Positions 13,275 through 17,510 of a stretch of DNA of 17,510 bases are shown one piece after another. The notes below the pieces were generated by a model that was not told where the DNA came from, did no database searches, and worked only from the letters and a program-made list of their open reading frames with translations. The DNA comes from Nitrospirae bacterium RIFCSPLOW2_12_42_9 (GTDB lineage Bacteria; Nitrospirota; 9FT-COMBO-42-15; HDB-SIOI813): the NCBI GenBank assembly GCA_001805205.1, contig MHER01000068.1:1-17510 (forward strand). Reading direction: 5' to 3'. The position numbers and the translations under genes were made by a program. Every line of letters starts with the position of its first letter. Within the stretch, counting starts at the first letter, position 1.

Positions 13275-14366
13275 ATGGCAATCATCCTTGAAGAAGAGGT
13301 ATTTCATCATCTCGATGAGATACTAAAAAAATACAATGAAATGGGGCACCTCCTTGGTGACCCCAAGGTTATATCCAACAGAGGAGAATTCCAGCGCGTC
13401 GCCAAAGAGCAGGCTGAACTTGTCCCGATAGTCGAAAAATATGATTATTACAAAAAGATATTGAAAAGGATTAATGAGGCAGAAGAGATTATCAGTGATA
13501 GTTCCTCAGATTCGGATATCAGGGAACTTGCAGAAGAAGAAAAGAACTCCCTTGAAAAGGAGCTTGAGGATTTAGAGAAAGAGATCAAGCTCCTGCTTTT
13601 ACCAAAGGACCCGAGAGATAAAAAGAATATAATAATGGAGATCCGGGCTGGTGCAGGTGGTGATGAGGCCTGCCTTTTTGCAGCAGAGTTGTTCAGGATG
13701 TATGCCAGGTATGCTGAGAAAAACCGATGGAAAGTAGACATACTAAACTCAAATTTTACTGGACTTGGAGGGTTAAAAGAGATTATATTTTCTTTAGAGG
13801 GAAAGGGCATATACAGTAAATTGAAGTTTGAGAGTGGTGTTCACAGGGTACAGAGGGTGCCTGCAACAGAGGCATCAGGGAGGATACATACCTCAACCGT
13901 CACGGTGGCAGTCCTGCCGGAGGCAGAGGAGGTAGATATAAGTATTGATCCAAAAGAGATAAGGATAGACACATTCTGTGCTTCTGGTCCCGGAGGTCAG
14001 GGTGTTAATACGACCTACTCGGCAGTGAGAATAATACACATTCCAACCGGCATGATTGTATCATGTCAGGATGAGAGATCTCAGATAAAAAATAAGGACA
14101 AAGCTATGCGTGTATTGAGAACCCGGTTACTTGAAAAGAAAGAGGAGGAAGAGAGGGCCAAAAGGGCACAGGAAAGGCGAGGCCAGGTAGGTTCAGGGGA
14201 TAGGAGCGAGAAGATCAGGACGTACAACTTCCCCCAAAATCGTGTAACAGATCACCGGATCGGTCTTACACTTCACAGGTTAGAAAGTGTTTTGGAAGGA
14301 GATATGGATGAACTATTTGATACCCTTGTTACAGCGGATAATGCGGAACGTTTAAAGGGATTGTGA
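13275..14366 (+). CDS. prfA: Peptide chain release factor 1
   Basis: Recognises UAA and UAG stop codons and triggers peptide release. The start chosen is ATG 13275 ([17 protein letters not shown], 363 residues; E. coli 360). An upstream in-frame ATG at 13245 would put the first codons in a terminator loop. A purine-rich AGAGAAG (13265-13271) is the only ribosome binding site. Key motifs are the codon-recognition tripeptide P196-A197-T198 ([16 protein letters not shown]) and the catalytic G240-G241-Q242 ([11 protein letters not shown]). The PxT tripeptide separates RF1 from RF2. The GGQ glutamine is normally methylated by PrmC, whose gene often follows prfA but is absent here. The stop TGA abuts the murA GTG, so the two are coupled. 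Confidence 0.96.
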   Translation: MAIILEEEVFHHLDEILKKYNEMGHLLGDPKVISNRGEFQRVAKEQAELVPIVEKYDYYKKILKRINEAEEIISDSSSDSDIRELAEEEKNSLEKELEDLEKEIKLLLLPKDPRDKKNIIMEIRAGAGGDEACLFAAELFRMYARYAEKNRWKVDILNSNFTGLGGLKEIIFSLEGKGIYSKLKFESGVHRVQRVPATEASGRIHTSTVTVAVLPEAEEVDISIDPKEIRIDTFCASGPGGQGVNTTYSAVRIIHIPTGMIVSCQDERSQIKNKDKAMRVLRTRLLEKKEEEERAKRAQERRGQVGSGDRSEKIRTYNFPQNRVTDHRIGLTLHRLESVLEGDMDELFDTLVTADNAERLKGL

Positions 14367-15617
14367 GTGGACAAGATTTTAATAAAAGGGGGTAAGAAGC
14401 TAAAAGGCGAGGTTGAAATAAGCGGTGCAAAAAATTCTGCACTTCCAATCATAGCATCATCCATCCTTTCTACAGAGGAATGTGTTCTCACCAATGTCCC
14501 GCTATTAAAAGATATTCAAACTATAAAACTTGTTCTTGAATCTATGGGTGCACGCGTCAGGAGAGATGGATATACATTTGCTATAGATGCAAAGGATCTC
14601 AAGAGTTGTGAGGCGCCGTATGAATTAGTAAAGACAATGCGTGCCTCAGTTCTGGTATTAGGGCCTCTTGTCGCGAGGTTTGGTGAGGCAAGGGTCTCCC
14701 TTCCAGGCGGTTGTGCTATTGGGACAAGACCTGTAAATCTGCATATTGCAGGGCTCCAGAAGATGGGTGCAGAAGTAGAAATAAAGCATGGTTATGTGGA
14801 GGTCAGGGCTAAGAGATTAAAAGGGGCAAATATATCTTTTGATATATCTACTGTTACAGGCACTGAAAATATCATGATGGCAGCAGTCCTTGCAGAGGGT
14901 GAAACTGTAATTGGAAATGCAGCCTGTGAACCGGAGGTTGTTGACCTTGCCAATTTTCTGATAAAGCGTGGAGCAAAGATTAAAGGGGCAGGGACAGATA
15001 CTATCATTATAGAAGGTGTTTTAAGACTCAGTGGAGGGACTTATGAGATAATGCCGGACAGGATAGAGACCGGCACATATCTTATATCCGGTGCAATTAC
15101 AGGCGGCGATGTAACTGTGAGGAGGTGCGTCCCGTCCCATATAGAAGCTGTCTTAAGTAAACTTAGCGTGGTTGGTGTAAAAACAGAGGTCTTTTCTGAC
15201 AGTATAAGGGTTGTTGCAGATAGAGGGATATCAGCAGTTGATGTAAGGACAATGCCATATCCTGGTTTTCCAACTGATATGCAGGCACAGATAATGGCGC
15301 TCATGACGATTAGCAACGGGCTCAGCGTGATTACAGAGACTGTGTTTGAGAACAGGTTTATTCATGTACCTGAGTTAAGGAGAATGGGGGCTAAGATAAA
15401 GCTCCAGGAGAATTATGCTGTTGTTGAGGGTGTTAAATCTCTCAGCGGGGCACCTGTGATGGCTACTGACCTCAGGGCAAGTGCCTCGCTCGTATTAGCC
15501 GGACTTGTTGCAGAAGGACAGACAGAAGTGCATCGCGTATATCACCTTGACCGTGGATATGAATCAATGGAAAGGAAGCTCTCAGGATTAGGCGCTGACA
15601 TTGTACGGGTTAAATAG
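14367..15617 (+). CDS. murA: UDP-N-acetylglucosamine 1-carboxyvinyltransferase
   Basis: The 416-residue enzyme catalyses the first committed step of peptidoglycan synthesis: transfer of enolpyruvate from PEP to UDP-GlcNAc in the cytoplasm. K22-N23 ([10 protein letters not shown]) bind substrate. C116 in [13 protein letters not shown] is the active-site cysteine targeted by fosfomycin. The family pattern FPTDMQAQ appears late in the chain ([16 protein letters not shown]). GTG 14367 directly follows the prfA stop and has AAAGGGA (14354-14360) as ribosome binding site. [16 protein letters not shown] is the usual N-terminus. Eight bp separate its stop from hisG. Confidence 0.97.
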   Translation: MDKILIKGGKKLKGEVEISGAKNSALPIIASSILSTEECVLTNVPLLKDIQTIKLVLESMGARVRRDGYTFAIDAKDLKSCEAPYELVKTMRASVLVLGPLVARFGEARVSLPGGCAIGTRPVNLHIAGLQKMGAEVEIKHGYVEVRAKRLKGANISFDISTVTGTENIMMAAVLAEGETVIGNAACEPEVVDLANFLIKRGAKIKGAGTDTIIIEGVLRLSGGTYEIMPDRIETGTYLISGAITGGDVTVRRCVPSHIEAVLSKLSVVGVKTEVFSDSIRVVADRGISAVDVRTMPYPGFPTDMQAQIMALMTISNGLSVITETVFENRFIHVPELRRMGAKIKLQENYAVVEGVKSLSGAPVMATDLRASASLVLAGLVAEGQTEVHRVYHLDRGYESMERKLSGLGADIVRVK

Positions 15618-15625
15618 GTTTTGAT

Positions 15626-16267
15626 ATGATACCGATTACTATAGCCCTGCCCAAAGGAAAACTCCTTGAACCTTCTATAAAGGTCTTTGATGCCCTCGGC
15701 CTTATGACAGAAGAGGTCAAAGACGCCGGCCGCAAACTCATCTTTGAATCAAAGAAAAATTCCTTAACCTATATGGTAGTGCGGCCATCCGATGTTCCGA
15801 CTTACGTGGAATATGGGGCTGCTGATATAGGAATAGTTGGAAAAGATATGCTGCTTGAGCAGGAAAAGGATCTGTATGAACTACTTGATCTTAAGTTTGG
15901 GTATTGCAGGGTAGTGGTGGCAGGTCCAAAGGACTCTGTTGAGCCTTACAGAAGTGGTAAGCTGGTTAAGATAAGAGTTGCTACAAAGTATCCACGTATT
16001 ACTGAAAGGTTCTTCGGGAACAAGGGTGTACATGCAGAGATAATAAAACTTTACGGATCAATGGAGCTTGCACCACTCGCAGGGTTGTCTCATATTATTG
16101 TGGACTTGATTTCTACTGGCAGGACATTGAAGGAGAACAATCTCGAGGAAATCGAGACAATTACAGACTCCACTGCAAGGCTGATAGCAAACAGGGCAAG
16201 CCTTAAACTGAAGTATAACAGGATAACCGGCATTGTTGATGCACTGAAAAATGTAATTTCCAAATGA
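15626..16267 (+). CDS. hisG: ATP phosphoribosyltransferase, short form
   Basis: First step of histidine synthesis: joins ATP and PRPP. The 213-residue length is that of the short HisG_S form, which lacks the C-terminal regulatory domain and works with a separate HisZ subunit; none is in this window. Motifs include TIALPKGKLLEPS at the N-terminus, RPSDVPTYVEYGAADIGIVG, and the PRPP-binding DLISTGRTLKENNL near residues 155-170. ATG 15626 follows the murA stop by 8 bp, with a weak AGG upstream, so it probably relies on coupling. hisD follows after a 91-bp gap containing two palindromes. Confidence 0.96.
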   Translation: MIPITIALPKGKLLEPSIKVFDALGLMTEEVKDAGRKLIFESKKNSLTYMVVRPSDVPTYVEYGAADIGIVGKDMLLEQEKDLYELLDLKFGYCRVVVAGPKDSVEPYRSGKLVKIRVATKYPRITERFFGNKGVHAEIIKLYGSMELAPLAGLSHIIVDLISTGRTLKENNLEEIETITDSTARLIANRASLKLKYNRITGIVDALKNVISK

Positions 16268-16275
16268 AACATTCA

Positions 16276-16290
16276 TGCCCCTTCGGGGCA
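16276..16290 (+). repeat. Perfect short palindrome TGCCCC-TTC-GGGGCA
   Basis: Six-base-pair stem with a TTC loop, 8 bp after the hisG stop and without a T-run, so not a standard terminator. Thirteen bases of it (CCCCTTCGGGGCA) recur at 17167-17179 inside hisD. Confidence 0.6.
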
Positions 16291-16314
16291 CAAAGAAGGA
16301 TAAAAACACCCCCA

Positions 16315-16350
16315 CCCTCCCCTCTTGAGGGGGAGGGATAGGGAGGGGGG
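16315..16350 (+). promoter_or_regulatory. C/G-rich palindrome with G-quadruplex potential over the hisD ribosome binding site
   Basis: CCCTCCCCTC (16315-16324) and GAGGGGGAGGG (16327-16337) form a stem with one bulged G and a TT turn. The G strand continues as GGGATAGGGAGGGGGG, giving four G-runs (16329-16333, 16335-16337, 16341-16343, 16345-16350) with loops of 1, 3 and 1 nt, a strong quadruplex pattern. The last runs double as the Shine-Dalgarno of hisD, 8 nt before its ATG. Similar C/G palindromes occur as dispersed intergenic elements in many genomes, so it may be a mobile or repeated element rather than a dedicated control site. Confidence 0.6.
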
Positions 16351-16358
16351 ATTTTCAG

Positions 16359-17510
16359 ATGAAAGTCATTAAAACAGATAGTCCAGAATTTGCTCCCGTG
16401 AGGGATAAACTCCTTAACAGGGGAGTTACCTATGGCAAATCAATAGAGTCCTCTGTAAAAACCATTATAGAAAGTGTACGCAAAAATGGAGATAAGGCAT
16501 TAATCAAATATACTAAAAAGTTTGATGGTATACAGTTGACCCCTTCTACCATACGTATAAGCAAGGAAACAATTAAAAAGGCATATTCAAAGGTAGAAGG
16601 AAGTGATATTAAGAAACTTGAATATGCTGCCAAAAGGATAAATGAGTTTCATAAACATCAAAAGATATCAGGCTGGAAATATACAGACAATGGAGTGTTG
16701 CTGGGACAAAAAGTAACTCCGATTGAGAGGGTTGGTGTCTATGTCCCTGGTGGGAAGGCCATCTATCCATCGTCTGTTTTAATGAGCGTTATACCAACAA
16801 AGATTGCCGGGGTTGAAAAGGTTATTATCTGTACCCCAACTCCGCAGGGTGAGATAAGCCCGTATATTCTTATTGCTGCTGATATCGCAGGAGTGGATGA
16901 GGTGTATACAGCAGGCGGCGCCCAGGCGATTGCTGCTATGGCCTTTGGTACTGAAACAATACCACGTGTTGATAAGATAGTCGGGCCTGGAAATATCTAT
17001 GTTGCAATTGCCAAAAAACTCTTATATGGACATGTTGATATAGATATGATTGCAGGGCCGAGTGAGATATTGATAATTGCTGATGATACAGCAGACCCTT
17101 CTTTTGTTTCCATGGATATGCTCTCACAGGCAGAACATGACGAGGAGGCCGTTGCTATTCTTATTACCCCTTCGGGGCAATTTGCAGAGAGGGTATTACA
17201 ATGCATAAAATCAGATATAAAAAGACAACCCAGAAAGAAGGTTATTGAAAATTCCCTCAGAAGACATGGCCTTATTATTGTAACAAGGGATATGATAGAG
17301 GCCCTCGATATCACCAATGATATTGCACCTGAACACCTTTCTATCCAGGTTACAAATCCTATGGAGTCATTGAAAAGGATAAAGAATGCCGGTGCGATAT
17401 TTCTTGGCAGCTATACCCCTCAGACAATGGGAGATTATGTGGCAGGTCCAAACCATACGTTGCCAACAGGAGGGACAGCGAGATTCTTCTCCCCCCTTTC
17501 TGTGGATGAC
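16359..17510 (+). CDS. hisD: Histidinol dehydrogenase (3' end outside window)
   Basis: Catalyses the last two steps of histidine synthesis: NAD+-dependent oxidation of histidinol to histidine. The frame is open from ATG 16359 to the window end (384 codons), so about 45-50 residues are missing compared with the usual ~430. Visible family motifs are RVGVYVPGGKAIYPSSVLM, AGGAQAIAAMAFGT, KIVGPGNIYVAIAK, the zinc/active-site block DMIAGPSEILIIADD, LSQAEHDEEA, DIAPEHLS, and NHTLPTGGTARFFSPLSV at the end. A GGAGGGGGG ribosome binding site lies 8 nt upstream, inside the G-rich element. It is co-directional with hisG, 91 bp downstream. Confidence 0.96.
   Translation, partial: MKVIKTDSPEFAPVRDKLLNRGVTYGKSIESSVKTIIESVRKNGDKALIKYTKKFDGIQLTPSTIRISKETIKKAYSKVEGSDIKKLEYAAKRINEFHKHQKISGWKYTDNGVLLGQKVTPIERVGVYVPGGKAIYPSSVLMSVIPTKIAGVEKVIICTPTPQGEISPYILIAADIAGVDEVYTAGGAQAIAAMAFGTETIPRVDKIVGPGNIYVAIAKKLLYGHVDIDMIAGPSEILIIADDTADPSFVSMDMLSQAEHDEEAVAILITPSGQFAERVLQCIKSDIKRQPRKKVIENSLRRHGLIIVTRDMIEALDITNDIAPEHLSIQVTNPMESLKRIKNAGAIFLGSYTPQTMGDYVAGPNHTLPTGGTARFFSPLSVDD

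Noticed and set aside
1..17510. tRNA or rRNA genes
   Set aside because: I saw no cloverleaf-type or conserved rRNA sequence on either strand by eye; a tRNAscan-SE/Rfam run would settle this.

Overview
The window is a bacterial chromosome segment with three parts: a horizontally acquired, decaying defence/cassette zone (about 1-4970), a minus-strand respiratory operon (4965-11425), and a plus-strand housekeeping block (11472-17510). The order rho-rpmE-prfA-murA-hisG-hisD, next to a giant multiheme cytochrome operon and a GEMM-type riboswitch, suggests a Gram-negative anaerobe of the Nitrospirota/Desulfobacterota type with an outer membrane. The exact lineage cannot be fixed from the sequence alone.

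Left part: the window opens inside the C-terminal half of a CRISPR-associated TIGR02710-type protein with a HEPN R-x6-H motif. A small HTH plus zinc-ribbon regulator (COG3357 type) follows, broken by an internal deletion. Next is an apparently intact, A+T-rich two-gene restriction-modification (R-M) pair: an SPPY DNA methyltransferase and a NotI-family endonuclease overlapping by 4 bp. It is followed by an integron attC-like site. A second R-M pair, a beta-class methyltransferase and a BglII-family endonuclease, has an internal deletion in both genes and is also followed by an attC-like site. No integron integrase is visible, so this looks like a small integrase-less cassette cluster.

Middle part: one minus-strand transcription unit runs from a consensus promoter (11425-11397) through a GEMM-I riboswitch and a terminator-type expression platform. 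Its four genes encode a five-helix b-type cytochrome, a 927-residue secreted cytochrome with 40 heme motifs, an outer-membrane beta-barrel, and a membrane-anchored Fe-S/FAD/NAD(P) reductase. Together they look like an electron route from cytoplasmic nucleotide through the inner membrane and periplasm to the outer membrane. The riboswitch has A at the position equivalent to Vc2 G20, the base associated with cyclic AMP-GMP recognition. Its P1 strand competes with the terminator, which predicts ligand-activated expression.

Right part: a divergent promoter and a leader of about 200 nt precede rho. Then come rpmE, a strong intrinsic terminator, prfA, murA, short-form hisG and hisD (cut by the window end). 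A palindromic, G-quadruplex-capable element lies directly on the ribosome binding site of hisD.

The best candidates for new biology are the second-messenger-controlled 40-heme conduit operon and the small attC cluster of R-M cassettes, where three genes lying close together share the same kind of clean central deletion.
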